DNA of 64,000 bases from Micropterix aruncella (lineage: Eukaryota > Arthropoda > Insecta > Lepidoptera > Micropterigidae). The stretch is from contig OX155972.1 of NCBI GenBank assembly GCA_944548615.1, positions 1,471,854 to 1,535,853 of the forward strand, given 5' to 3'. The position numbers and the translations under genes are program-made. The notes under the pieces were generated by a model. The model was not told where the DNA came from. It worked only from the letters and a program-made list of their open reading frames with translations, and ran no database searches. Below, one piece after another: positions 49,480 through 60,340 of this stretch (position 1 is its first letter; each line of letters begins with the position of its first letter).

Positions 49480-49775
49480 CAGTCTTCATAAGGGAAAGGA
49501 CTGCCCAAGCGACATCGATCCTGTAACCAGTCAGGAGGTAGGTGGTATCCTGAAGGTTAATTCCAGACGGAGATATCCTTCGAAAACTGGTAGTCCGGGA
49601 GCGAGGCTGCCCGCCTTTTTACCTTTCCCGGTGCCTCGCCGTAAGGCGTTGGTCTCTGGCGGGCAGTCAGCGTAACTAGGCAGTGGATTGTTTTTTGCCC
49701 CAAGTCTTCTGGGATCAATATCGGTAAAACTACCTGAGGTGACGGGTTCGCCAGTTGTAGTTGACAGTACTAGTT
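49480..49775 (-). repeat. Repeat X, 5' portion, reverse
   Basis: Reverse complement starts near 49773 with ACTGTCAACTACAACTGGCGAACCCGTCACC and continues GTAGTTTTACCG, AGAAGACTTGGGGC, TAGTTACGCTGACTGCCCGC and AACGCCTTACGGCG. About 290 bases of X, then unrelated sequence. Directly downstream (49776-49800) is CCGCTAGATGGCGCAGCGGCG, a CTCF-like text. Confidence 0.65.
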
Positions 49776-50082
49776 GCCGCTAGATGGCGCAGCGGCGACG
49801 AACCGAGGTTTGCGAGTGATATTGCCACACGATATTGACTCGGTGCGTCGCTGACTTTACGCCTCTTTGGGCCTTCGCCGCTACGCTCTCTGGCTGCTAG
49901 CGCCATCTACAGAAACTGTTGCGCACACATCCCCATATAGAAAATTTAAAAAAAAAATAAATGTGGCACTCGGGGACTGCCGCGGTAAATCTATTGCATA
50001 GCATTTGTAACAACTTATGCAATTATAATTATTTATTTATTTTATTTATTTTATTTTTTCTGATATCAGATAACTGCGATCT

Positions 50083-50750
50083 CATCTTGCGGTGTCGACT
50101 ACAACGGGCGAGCCCGTCACCACAGGACGTTTTAACGATTAGTCGTTCTGTCGCCCTGCAGTGAACGTAGAAGACTTTGGACAGTACAATTCTACGTCCA
50201 GCTACGCCACAACCCGTGAGAGTCCAACGCCTTACCGCGAGTTAGCCAGGAATAAACCCGGCGGGCTCGAGATACTCGCGCCCTCACTTCCAATTGTGAC
50301 CAGATTTCTCCGGTCTCTCGATTGGTTCCGAGTTCGAGGTCGCTTGCGCGGTCCTCTCCCTTATGAAGCGGTGAAACGGAGTGCACCGAATCTATCGCGG
50401 ACCAAGGCGTCCTTTGCCCGCCTCTTACCCGGGATCGGATGGCCAATGGTCAATTCAAGAGCAGTCGCCATAAGGTACGCAAGCACCCCCGCTCTATAGG
50501 AAACAATACAGTTCCCAGACTCCCCCGACTGTTAGTCGGAGAGCACAATCGATTGGCTTGCGCCGCTCGGTGCACAGACCGTCCAGGGGCGCCAGAGGTT
50601 TGATTCCCAGGGGAGACTGGTTGACCCAGTGTCCTACCCAGGATTCGCACCCCATGCGGGGAGGCCGTCGGATGGGTGTTGACCCGTGAGTGTGACCGAC
50701 CCTGAACACATGGGTCATCGTGGCCAACTCATCATGGGCCCGTTAGCCCC
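50083..50750 (+). repeat. Repeat X, full copy with exact 16-bp target duplication
   Basis: CAGATAACTGCGATCT flanks the element exactly (50067-50082 and 50751-50766). The other Y copy shows the corresponding unoccupied sequence at 27613-27633 (reverse strand), proving insertion. X runs CATCTTGCGGTGTCGACTACAACGGGCGAGCCCG to CATCATGGGCCCGTTAGCCCC. It has no poly-A or microsatellite tail, no terminal inverted repeats, and no recognised coding domain. A stem-loop ACGGGCGAACCCGT-like (stem CGGG, loop CGAA in most copies) lies near the 5' end. A 16-bp duplication fits target-primed retrotransposition in trans. Confidence 0.85.
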
Positions 50751-50764
50751 CAGATAACTGCGAT

Positions 50765-50848
50765 CTATCGGAAAACGTTGAAATTATTCCGAATCATTTG
50801 CGGCTGCGGTAGCAAATGATTCGGAATAATTTAAACGTCTTCCGATAG
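50765..50848. repeat. Hairpin in repeat Y (about 36-bp arms)
   Basis: CTATCGGAAAACGTTGAAATTATTCC..CATTTGC pairs with GCAAATGATTCGGAATAATTTAAACGTCTTCCGATAG around GGCTGCGGTA. The other Y copy keeps the same palindrome at 27530-27613 with different substitutions. Confidence 0.9.
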
Positions 50849-51276
50849 AGCGCCGCTCACGAATTTTTTATTCGATAAAGCAAAAAAACGGATTATTCGA
50901 AAAAAATCGTAGATAAAAAGATATATAATTAAATTATCTTTAAAATGGTGCAGGTTTCATAATAATACTCCAGATAGTATTTGCGTAGTAGTCGTTTTTG
51001 TGTTCGGTTAGACCTAATTTCACAAATTAATTACACTATGTAATATATAAACAAAATCTAAAATATTCAAAGCTAAGAATATTAGGAAAATGTTCTTGTT
51101 TAACATATATTTTTTTCGAATCGTAAGCAGTACTCGTTTAGACGTAATTATCAGTTTAAAATCATTAATTTTGGTTAAGAAATTTCTTCATTCGGTCGCC
51201 GCGCTGGCCTAGGCCCGCGATAAAAGCTATGCAATAGCTTAAAAACTTCTATAATGTTGTTGTTTTGTTTTCGTAG

Positions 51277-51581
51277 GTGACACGATGATGTCGTACTGCA
51301 ACAATATAAGTTCGTCTCAGGGCGGCGGAGGGTCGCAGAGCGGGCTGGCGGCGAGCAGCGGCGGTGAGAGCGGGGGCTCCCCGACGTCGCCGCAGCTCGG
51401 GCCGTGCGGCGGCGGTGGAGGAGGCGCCAACGGCGGCGAGCAGTCGCCCCCCGGCGAGGAGGACGAGGCGTGGCGCGGTCACAGCATCGCCGCGCTCCGC
51501 CGGAGAGCCTCCGAACTCAACGCCGCCATTCCCTCCTACCTGCAGATCAACTACGACACCCACAACAGCTCCGTATACTGA
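51277..51581 (+). CDS. otp: orthopedia homeobox protein, terminal exon with OAR motif
   Basis: The acceptor TTTTGTTTTCGTAG precedes 51277. Entry in phase 1 joins G from the previous exon with GT to give Gly, then DTMMSYCNNISSSQGGGG. A Gly/Ser/Pro-rich stretch follows, then AWRGHSIAALRRRASELNAA (about 51471-51530) and the C-terminus NYDTHNSSVY, with TGA at 51579-51581. SIAALRRRASE is the OAR motif found at the C-terminus of Otp, Rax and Aristaless proteins, where it modulates transactivation; the preceding WRG-x-SIA is Otp-like. The very GC-rich exon leaves shadow frames in the other phases. Only 96 bases separate the stop from a Harbinger-type element. Confidence 0.93.
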
Positions 51582-51677
51582 ACATTTCAACACAACAACC
51601 ACTTCATACCTTCCAAAAGGGAAACTCAGAAAGTTGTGATTTTTTTTAAATTTCAGAAACCACATTAATTACTTTGA

Positions 51678-52528
51678 GGGCCGATTTTTCAATCGTCAAA
51701 TAAACTGTCTAATAAGTATCCAAGGAATTATTTTATCTGTTGATTTATTCGTCGAATAACATTGGAGAGTTTTTCAATCATCAAATAACTGTCAAATATT
51801 TTTTGGAAGATTTTTCGCTATGTTGGCAGCACTAACTTCAGACAATGCACGAAAAGCGAGACAGAATGATTCAACCACTCTATATACTAGAGCGAGAAGC
51901 TCTTAAAAATATTTATTTGACATTTGCTTTCAACATAACCTCGAATTGCGCACTTCGTCTGTTTGTTTGAATGTGCGAGTTTGTCGTTTAAAAATGGAAA
52001 GTTTAATAATAAAACGAGATAGGTCTGTTAGTTTCACGACAAGTAATTGCATCATAAGTGGTTTGATGCATCATCATAAGAACGAACTAACCTTTATGTA
52101 TTGTGTTTAATTTGGTCTTCAATCAATGTCAGCAGATACTACTGGACAGTTTGTTTTTGTAGACTGAAAAAACACATCATCCCATTGTACAAAATTATCA
52201 GGTCTGTTTCTCACTACTCTTTGTTTTCTCAGAACTGGATTTAAGTAATTATAAATTTCTGCTTCTTCTTCAATAGCGACGCCATCTAACACATCGAATA
52301 AATCAATTTCTCAACGCAAAAGATCACCAGAAAATATCACAACCTAACCTCACACTGTCAAGATCAGTTTGACGGATCAATTTATTGGACGAATAACTCG
52401 TTATCTGACTCTCGGAGCAGCGGATAACTTTATTCAGCGAATAGTATTTTTATTCCTATGTTTAATTTTGTACTATCTAATGAATAAGTCCTATCCGACT
52501 ATTTATCTGACGATTGAAAAATCGGCCC
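51678..52528 (-). mobile_element. PIF/Harbinger-type deletion derivative in the otp 3' flank
   Basis: Terminal inverted repeats GGGCCGATTTTTCAATCGTC (51678) and its reverse complement ending at 52528 (first ~25 bases nearly perfect) are flanked by TGA on both sides, a 3-bp duplication. The minus strand about 52310-52135 reads LFDVLDGVAIEEEAEIYNYL and RNRPDNFVQWDDVFF before a stop; RPxxFxxWDDxxF resembles the N-terminal part of Harbinger transposases. The catalytic domain is missing. Bases 51699-51704, inside the left TIR, spell AATAAA and are the first such signal after the otp stop codon. Confidence 0.7.
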
Positions 52529-52953
52529 TGAAACAACTAAACAGTAGACCGATGCTTAGTCTCGGAATCATATTGATGACTCACTAAAATATTTGGAGCT
52601 ATTCCGGACTTACTTCAATAATATCGTGGGGCACCCAGCGTGAAATCCTCCTGACTTCAGTTACTTGTATTTCTATAATTATTTGATAGGACCGTTGATT
52701 ATATAGCGTATTACACTCATCAACGTCGTACTACAATTTGGCAACCAGGATCTTACTACGAAACGCAAAGTGTAGATGGCAGTCATAGATAAAAATATAT
52801 TATATTATATTATTTAATTAAATATTATGGCGACTTTCGTGATATAACAGTATGGCGGCGCACTGTAGATGGCGATCTAAACACGTCTATAAAATAATAA
52901 TATGATAACGAACTAATTTTTAAATCATTGCTCTTATTATTTTAATATTGGCT

Positions 52954-53256
52954 CGATTGCGTTTCTTCAGAAACTAAAATTTGAAATTAGTTCGTGTGAA
53001 CGAGACAGGGCAATACGCTAGAGCGGAATGTGAAATAAACGGTTGTCACTTTTTCGCATTAAAACTACCCACCAAAGATAACGCATCTGTATCTAACACC
53101 GCACGAAATGTGTTCAAATTTATTCGGACGAATATAAGTTCGACAGGTACTTTTTATCGACTATTGTTCGTTTCATATTCCGCTCTAACGTATTGCTCTG
53201 CTCTATCTCGTTCGCTTGAACTAATTTCAGTGTTATTTCACAAAAAATCGCAATCG
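52954..53256. mobile_element. TIR element (MITE), about 300 bp
   Basis: Termini CGATTGCG / CGCAATCG and long sub-terminal inverted repeats: GAAATTAGTTCGTGTGAACGAGACAGGG ... AATACGCTAGAGCGGAATGTGAAA (52983-53035) against TTTCATATTCCGCTCTAACG ... CTCGTTCGCTTGAACTAATTTC (53171-53229). Arms about 60-70 bp. The 97-codon plus frame is the element read through and is not a gene. Confidence 0.75.
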
Positions 53257-54739
53257 GGCTCATTATTTACTTAACTATATTAATTTCTAATTTGTTATAG
53301 GTTTCAATACGTAATAATTACACACTTTATTGTTCAGATAGACTAATAGATGACGTTCTACCTCTTCGTATTATTTCCGTGATGTAATCAGCTTATATAT
53401 ATAAGAAATGCGATAGATGGTACTAATAATTGAATGTTATTTTATTGTCATTGGGTAAGTTATTAGGTTTTATATAATCAATCGGTCCTTTATGAAAAAA
53501 TAAGCACATCAACGTTATTACTGTTGGCCAAATAAATTGCTATTAGTTTGGCCGTCAATGCTATCAGCGCCACCTGCATTTCGCAATGTTGAAATAGTTG
53601 CCAAATCGTACTATGGAGTTGATCAATCTAATACCATATATAATCAGTGATAAGACCTAGATTATCAAATATATTTTTGTGAAAACTTTCTGAGATTCTT
53701 GTATTATTTGCTAAATAGTGGTGTTTGCCCCATATTTTTCTGTTCAGTACCTATAATATTTACCTGCATTTAAATTTATAATACCGAAATACAATCTGTC
53801 GAATAAGTTCCTTTAATATATAAAAATAACATTCCAGAATATTTTAATTTAAACTGATGTTTTAAACTTTAAAATTGTAAATATGATTATTTAGATAGAT
53901 ATAAGTAGTTTTTTAATAATTACTTCGAAAATCTATGAATGTTGTCCGAGGCCTACTATACCTACCGTTTCCAATACTTAAATAAAATATTACTAAAGTG
54001 ATTTTCCAAAAGATGAATGTGTGTATACGAACGTACAATAATTATTAAGATGAGGTAAATCTAACTAATTGTGATCGTAGATTGTAATTAGGGCTATTTA
54101 TTTATTACGTACCTTCGATTATTCGTACATACCTACAGTACCGTACGAATTAATTGGAACAATGAGTGTTATTTTTTTCGAAAAGTGCTTTATTATACAT
54201 AAATATACAAAAACCGCACTGGTAGCTATAGATTGTTAGTTTTATTGTATAATTTATTTGTTTATTTAGTAACACATCTAGTAAACAATTAATGTCATAT
54301 TTGTAAGTATGATGTTAGCAAGAAATTGATGCGACTTTTTTTTTAATGTTTGACACAGTCGCCTAACTAGGCCTAGGCCTGTTCTAAGGCAGATTTTTAA
54401 TGACTATATTAAGTGTGCACTGTCAACTTAAACTATAGTTAGTACTTATTTTTAAATCGACAAATATGAAACTACAAATATTTACGAATATACAAATATA
54501 TATTGATACTCATATACATCTATAGATAAAATATATATCCATATATCCACACATACACATACATATATGTATACGAAAATAATAATAAAACCAAAATAAA
54601 TAAAAATTAAAACAAAAATTATATACATATATAAATCAATTACCTACATATTGATATAACGCTTACATACCTATATTATAATAGTCATTTAAAATTATCA
54701 TGGTAAAAACTAAATACTAAAAGTACTAGATACTATCAT
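53257..54739. other. No gene; AT-rich intergenic DNA
   Basis: No coding or structural feature supported. TATACAT/ATATCCATATATCC-type simple sequence at 54480-54580. 54480-54739 is probably the 3' UTR of the minus-strand LINE end at 54740. Confidence 0.4.
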
Positions 54740-55280
54740 TCAAAATACAACAGTCAGCATATTCCCTAAACCGTCCCTACCCACCTCCAACAACCAATCG
54801 GTTAGTGATTTTTTAAAAGTGGACGTGTTCTCACTACTTTTAATTGCTTCGGGAAGAATGTGTCCTCCTTTTGCTTTGATAACACCTGTCACTCTTGTAG
54901 GCATAGAATTTACCAGGTTTTGACAGCTTCCTTTCAGTTCATCATCGCGAAACCAGTCTTGAATTACTGCACTGATCATCTTGGTTTTCGTTGTGCAATC
55001 CATCTTGGAGAGCCGTTTTTTGTAAATGCCCCAGAGGTTTTCGATCGGGCTGAGATCGAGGGAGTTTCGGGGGAGTTCTGTGGGAAAAACTGTTTCCCTT
55101 TTTTCGAATAATGGCAATTGAAAAACTCCCTCGTCGAAAGGATATATATTATCATATGGTTTGATAAGATGTCAATATATTTGTCCGAATTTATCATTCC
55201 AGTGACTTTGACATCATCTTTTCAAACCATATGATACGAGTGATCCACAAGGTCTATTCTTCCAAAGGAGATTTGTTCAA
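54740..55280 (-). mobile_element. Tc1-like transposase C-terminus fused to a LINE C-terminus
   Basis: The minus-strand frame 55117-54740 begins with LPRNSLDLSPIENLWGIYKKRL (the S-P-D/L-x-N/S-P-I-E-N motif around the third catalytic acid of Tc1/mariner transposases), then TKTKMISAVIQDWF and TRVTGVIKAKGGHI. It then turns into LPEAIKSSENTSTFKKSLTDWLL, a typical LINE C-terminal segment. Upstream (55197-54976, other frame) MINSDKYIDILSNHM also fits a Tc1 transposase. The 125-codon frame is thus a chance fusion of two dead transposons. A second Tc1 fragment in the opposite orientation lies at 55300-55620. Confidence 0.8.
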
Positions 55281-55299
55281 AAGGATCTCGCCCCATGCC

Positions 55300-55625
55300 A
55301 TTCTTCGAAAAATGTCAAACAGAACCAAATTACAGTACCTAATTTGTACACAGAACCAAATTACAGTACCTACTTGAATGGCCCGGAAACTCCCCCGATT
55401 TCAACCCGATCGAAAACTTCTGGGTCATTTTCAAAAAACGGCTTGTCCAAGATGGATTGTACAAAGTTAACCAAGATGATTAGAGCAGTAATTCAAGTCT
55501 AGTTTCACGATGATGAACTGAAAGGAAGCTGTCAAAACCAGGTAAATTCTATGCCTAAATGAGTGAAATGTGTTATCAACCCAAAACAAGGACACATGCT
55601 GTATTAAAACTAAGAAATTATAACG
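55300..55625 (+). mobile_element. Tc1-like transposase fragment, opposite orientation
   Basis: The plus strand reads YLEWPGNSPDFNPIENFWVIFKKRL (55370-55443) and continues in shifted frames with text that is the inverse of 54860-55060 (GAACTGAAAGGAAGCTGTCAAAACCAGGTAAATTCTATGCC). ACAGAACCAAATTACAGTACCTA is duplicated at 55317 and 55349 just upstream. With the minus-strand copy it forms a large inverted repeat. Confidence 0.75.
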
Positions 55626-56610
55626 ACCACTGTACCGCGAAGCTCTAATCTACAGTCCTCGTAAAGCAGTCTAAACTCCGAGTACACCGTTGCAATCTTG
55701 ATAATAGGGTGGATTAGCAGCACTCCTTATACTTGCCACAGTATCGTCGAGAAATGAACTACAGTTGGCTTTTGAGTGTCGCTCTGCGCTATCCTTGACT
55801 GAATAAAACGAAGGTTTCGTGAAGAGTCCTTTAATCTCCCCTTGACCCACGCAATATGATCAACGCGCACACCGAGCCGCTCTTCGTTACACACTAAATT
55901 CGAAAATATACTCTAGCTGCACCCTGCCCGTTGACCTAATTAGGGATAACGCCTTCACAATCTTCCCATATCGTACGTTAAACTTATTTACTTATTTTAA
56001 TCTTTTGATGCTGAGGGCATATCTTAAATATATATACAATACACTCTTTGCTAAATGGACGTAAGGTCTCTTCCTAATTATCCGTACACTATGATTAATT
56101 TATCTAATAGGTTGTTACATAGTACTAGGAACGTTGTTTATTGTCTAAAACACGTACGGTGAGTCGACCTTAGCCCATATTTGCTCTCCCTTCGTCATTT
56201 CGACCGTTCATGTAATTCGACACTCCCTCGCTTGCCAGAGATGACCTTTCTTCTACAAAGTGAGACAGTTAACATTCCTATCCCCCTGTATTATATGATA
56301 TTTTGCGGCGCAACCACTACGGTATTTGTATGTCTATGGCCAATAAATCACTTTTCGAAGAAAAATACTCTGTATTCCAATTAATTCGCACGGTACTGCA
56401 CCTAGACCCATCCGGTCTTATCAGTCTTAGATTTTGTAAATAACTAAATGTACCGATTCCTAATGATTACTTAGTCCAATGAAAGTGCATTTTGGCATAT
56501 GTATACGCTACTCAGGTAAGCCTAGTTTAATAAACGTACTTTAGAGACATGTAGAATTATAATGAATGTCACGATCTGGAAGCCGCCGAGCATCCTCTTT
56601 CCCGAACGCA
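55626..56610. other. No gene recognised
   Basis: Mixed-composition intergenic sequence. The 67-codon frame at 56181 has no motif or context. Confidence 0.4.
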
Positions 56611-57866
56611 TTATAGTCGGGGAGCCAGCGACAAAAAATCAGAGAGATCAGACAGTATTTTGGCTATAAAATGCTGGGATAGAGTCAGAAGGCCAGACTC
56701 CAGGATACCTGACGCTGGCGTACCTACTAGGTAACAAGTAATTTTAATTAGTACCCCCAAAGTGTATCGGAAAAGCTGAAAATTCATCAATAGACAGTGG
56801 ATGCAATACAGAACTCGAAATAAATGGTGAAACTGTTTAACAATAGAATGCGTGGCGTCAGCATTACTCCATAAATGTCACAAAAATGAAGTCCCTGCAA
56901 ATACGCCGGTACGTATTTGTCGGTAACTATTACGCATAGGTGGACTTCATTTTTGTGGCATGTGTTTTATTTATTTTATTTATTTATTTGAAATATAACA
57001 TGGGAAATTCATAAAATGGTCATACTAAGTAATGGTGCGAAGTAAACGACGACCCACATTCACATGACCATGCCTAGCGCATGCCCAACTAGGCCGAGTA
57101 TAGCCTGTATCTGGGCATACGATTTACTTTCAGGCTTGGGTGGAGAAGCATAACTGACGTAGGACACATACACTTATACACACACATATAAATATACACA
57201 TATATACATACATACACAAATACACATATATGTTACATTATGTTTATTATCTTATATCACATTTATGCAGGTATATTATTTCTAAGAGATGATTTGCAGA
57301 AGTTCATTCTCTGTCCTTGAACGACCTATATCGTCAAGAAGCCATTTTTTTATTTTTTTATTGAATAAAAAGGTACTTTATTTTTTTTTTATGTCGTCAT
57401 CAAGACGGTTGAATATTTTGGGTGCGATAAAGTTTAGTTGCCTTTGGGCAAATGATGAATTAACTCGGGGAACGGCATAATTCAAGCTTGCAGATGCTCT
57501 TGTAGTTCTGTGTTGCTGGCTTCGTGGTTGTTTATCTAGGGTTCGATGGAAAAACATAAGTGACTGTTTCACAAACAGCTGGCGTATATCTAGCACCACT
57601 ATGGAGTAATTCTAACGCTACACAGTAGTCTGACAGTTTGTTTTGAGTTCTGTATTGCATCCACTGTTTACTGATTTTCAGCTTTTGCAAAACACTTTGG
57701 GGGTACTAATTAAAATGACACCTTTGCTAGTATGCCAGCGCCAGGTGTTCCGAAGTCTGGCCTGCTGACTCTACCCCAGCATTCTATGGCCAAAATATTG
57801 TCTGATCTGAAAGTGTCAGCTTTTACAAAACTGTTTCACTTTTTTGTCGCTGCCTCTTGGCTATTA
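56611..57866. mobile_element. Foldback element F2, split by a LINE
   Basis: Second copy of the family at 5976-8137. The left arm 56611-56965 (TTATAGTCGGGGAGCCAGCGAC, GATCAGACAGTATTTTGGC, CCCCCAAAGTGTATCGG, ATGCAATACAGAACTCG) is the reverse complement of the right arm 57596-57866 (TATGGAGTAATTCTAACGC, GTATTGCATCCACTG, ACTTTGGGGGTACTAATTAAAAT, CAAAATATTGTCTGATC, TTTTGTCGCTGCCTCTTGGCTATTA). A minus-strand LINE at about 56971-57595 sits near the apex. The left arm lacks about 30 sub-terminal bases (GTGAAACAGTTTTGTAAAAG region) present on the right. Confidence 0.85.
56971..57595 (-). mobile_element. CR1-like LINE 3' fragment inside F2
   Basis: Minus-strand frame 57599-57378 encodes FHRTLDKQPRSQQHRTTRAS, YAVPRVNSSFAQRQLNFIAPKIFN and RLDDDIKKK, the C-terminal pattern shared with the LINEs at 4.5 and 18.6 kb. 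The reversed tail is TTTTATTTATTTTATTTATTTATTTG at 56966-56992. It inserted at a different point of the foldback than the LINE in F1. Confidence 0.78.
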
Positions 57867-58145
57867 GACACGATTCCTTCATATGTAACATTTATATGGT
57901 TATGATCATAACGATGTTCCCAAATACATGGATGTTTAGTAGATATTAATAATAATATGTTTGTATTTATTACGATATTATAATAAAGCAATCTCAGTGT
58001 ATAAAATGAAACAAATAAATTAAAACTATAAGAGCTACCTTTTTATTTCGTAGATATCGAAACGTTCCTAACCTACTTCCCCGAAAAGGGCGATGCATTT
58101 TTTATTGTATGAAAATTGTGTCGCATGTCAATTAGGTATATTTAA

Positions 58146-58423
58146 CCCTTCCAAACTGCCAATATTATGTCGCTCCAGGAATGAAAACAAATTTAGGTAA
58201 TATGCATTATTGCCTTACATATCTGGCATATAGACTTAGCGGCAAGGCGAAACCCGATCGACTTTTTTACGTAAATAACAAACGTGAGAACCAGACGGGG
58301 GCAGTATGCTTTAAATTATACGTACAGCTCCAGTGGCCGTCTAAGAAGAAACTTCGATGGGACATAGTGTCCCAATCGTCTAACAGCGTCTGGGACATAT
58401 ACGTACCTGCAGGTTCGAAAGGG
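58146..58423. mobile_element. TTAA-flanked MITE (piggyBac-type), 278 bp
   Basis: TTAA at 58142-58145 and 58424-58427 bound termini CCCTTCCAAACTG and CCTTTCGAACCTG (inverted). It contains an internal palindrome GGGACATAGTGTCCC (58358-58372). It accounts for the 100-codon frame at 58181, which otherwise has no domain. Confidence 0.65.
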
Positions 58424-58965
58424 TTAAATAATGTACCAGTAATTCGTAAGGTAAGGCTCCCAATAACTGGCACTTTGAGCTAAAGAAGTCATTTAATTCC
58501 CTGTCAAATGTTACAAAGTATATTCAATCTGATTGTAGTAAATCAATGGGCGATATTGTTCTCAAGATTGACTGTGTATGAAATGACACAAATTAAAATG
58601 GATAATATTTTCAAATTATTATTCGCTAATGGTTGAAATTAACACCTATAACCGGCACGTAAAAAAAAGATGAAGAACCAATAGTTGTCATACTAAATAC
58701 CTAGCTGGCAATGCTGAAACTCATCAAAATTCTGTTATTTAAAACGATATAATTATTGGGACAACCATAGTACAACCGAAAAAACTGGCAATGCTGAAAC
58801 TCATCTATTAAGACAAGCATAGTACAACCAAAAAACCATTGCCAACTGATTACAATTTATTTTGAACAAACGTGATTTTAAAAATACAGGCGCATATACA
58901 TATATCTTTTTGATGGTACCACAAAATGCCTGGCTTTCTGGAACAACCGAAATGAAGACCACAAG

Positions 58966-59612
58966 GGAACGCTGCCAGAACTTTCGGTGGTGCTGCCGAG
59001 TGCCGCCTACCACTCTCGGACCTCTTCAAGCAAGAGTCGGCAAGAGTCGTCATTGGTCAAAGGTAAGAGATACTCTCAAATCCAAACAGAAATAAGGACC
59101 AAACCTTGGTTCCACCGCCTACCTTTCACCCGTAAGGAAATCTCCACCCTCTGCAGGATGCGCATCGGTCATTGCTGCACTCCCGCTCACCTCAACCGAA
59201 TACATGTCCTTCCTTCTCCTCAGTGCGACTGCGGTCATGCGTTTTGCACTCTGGACCATCTCTTCTTTAATTGTCCCATTGTTAATAATATTCCTAACTT
59301 CATTTCGGACCTCTTAAATCTCAAAATTCAGCTCCCTATTAGTATAGACTTTTTATTATCTCTCAACTCCCCCAACGTCTACAAAATCATCTGTAAATTT
59401 ATTACACTCAACAGTATGTCCCTTTAATAATAATTAATGAATGTTCCTCCATAGAGTGTTTGTGTGTTAAACGTATATATGTATTTCACTATATCTATTA
59501 TTATTCGATTTTGTGTTCCCGACGGAGTGATGTCTTAATTGTTTCAGTGACGTCCACTAACACAAAAAAGTTTCATCCTATTTCATCCATCAAATAAAAA
59601 AAGAAGAAGAAG
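58966..59612 (+). mobile_element. I-type LINE C-terminal fragment with target duplication
   Basis: Frame 58987-59427 encodes KPWFHRLPFTRKEISTLCRMRIGH, TPAHLNRIHVLPSPQCDCGH, CTLDHLFFNCP and NVYKIICKFI, the post-RNase-H C-terminal domain (R-x-R-x-GH then C-x-CG-x-H-x-C) of I-group LINEs. It ends in (AAG)n at 59598-59612. GAAGACCACAAGG lies on both sides (58954-58966 and about 59610-59622), a target duplication that partly overlaps the tail. Confidence 0.75.
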
Positions 59613-59704
59613 AAGAAGACCACAAGGAAAAAAGGAAGTTATCAACGACAAAGCCGACTCATCTAAATATTTCAACACCAATAACGGACATCTCTTCATA
59701 ACTC

Positions 59705-60340
59705 TCTTCATTAACAAGTAAAGATTATTAAAAGAATAAAAAACACGACTGCCGTCAAAGAAAGTAAAGTATTGCATTTATAATTATTTTCATCACGGGT
59801 TTTTTAATGAAATATTTATGTTTTATGTATTTATCCATATATTTTTATGTATATTTCCTGAATATCCTCAATCAGACCTTTCATTTGATGCTAAACTGGA
59901 TATATTTATGTTAATTTACTGACATTTGAACATTTGGACATTAAGACAACTTCTTACTTAAAGTAGGTACTCTATGACACTTGGGATGCCATAACGGCTA
60001 TAACAATATAACCTACTTCCCTTCGAATGTGAGGCGACCAGCTCGGGTTGCCTACGGCAAAATGTATATAAATTTATATAAATGTAAGTATAAATGTAAA
60101 TGTGCACCGCTTTATAGTAATCCGCTCTATAGTAATGGTATAGCTCTATAGCAAACCCCGCTCTATGTAAATGTAAATGTGTGTGAAAATATAAATTTAT
60201 ATACCTACATTTTGCCGTAGGCAACCCGAGCTAATCGCCATTCATTAAATCGGTTCAAGCGTTTAAAATTTATAGTGGAATATAAAAACGGAAAACAAAC
60301 ATAGCTCAGATGAACCCTGAACACGTTACACTCCTTTTTT
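59705..60340 (-). repeat. Repeat A (reverse) containing a degenerate TTAA MITE
   Basis: Repeat A text (CACGACTGCCGTCAAAGAAAGTAAAG, GTATTTATCCATATA, TCAGACCTTTCATTTGATGC, TTGACATT-type, CTCTATGACACTTGGGATG) is broken at AACCTACTT and resumes TTAAATCGGTTCAAGCGTTT. Between, about 60015-60247, lies the second copy of the 241-bp MITE (GAATGTGAGGCGACCAGCTCGGGTTGCC ... TTTATAGTAATCCGCTCTATAG ... GGCAACCCGAGCTAATCGCCATTC) with eroded outer ends. Confidence 0.7.

Larger units (their letters stand above)
49955..51243 (+). repeat. Repeat Y, copy 2, carrying an X insertion, next to an otp splice acceptor
   Basis: Matches 27150-27722 inverted: GTGGCACTCGGGGACTGCCGCGG at the left, TTTTTTCTGATATCAG, the palindrome at 50765-50848, AAAATGGTGCAGGTTTCATAATAATA, GCGCTGGCCTAGGCCCGCG and AAAGCTATGCAATAGCTTAAAAAC at the right. 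X (50083-50750) interrupts it. The right end lies about 33 bp before the acceptor of the last otp exon, so the branch-point region of that intron overlaps or adjoins Y. Confidence 0.82.

Noticed and set aside
51249..51665. Frames on both strands over the last otp exon
   Set aside because: Shadows of a very GC-rich coding exon; only the 51285 phase carries the OAR motif and joins the upstream exons in phase.
58181..58483. 100-codon protein
   Set aside because: Lies inside a TTAA-flanked MITE, with no domain and crossing its boundary.
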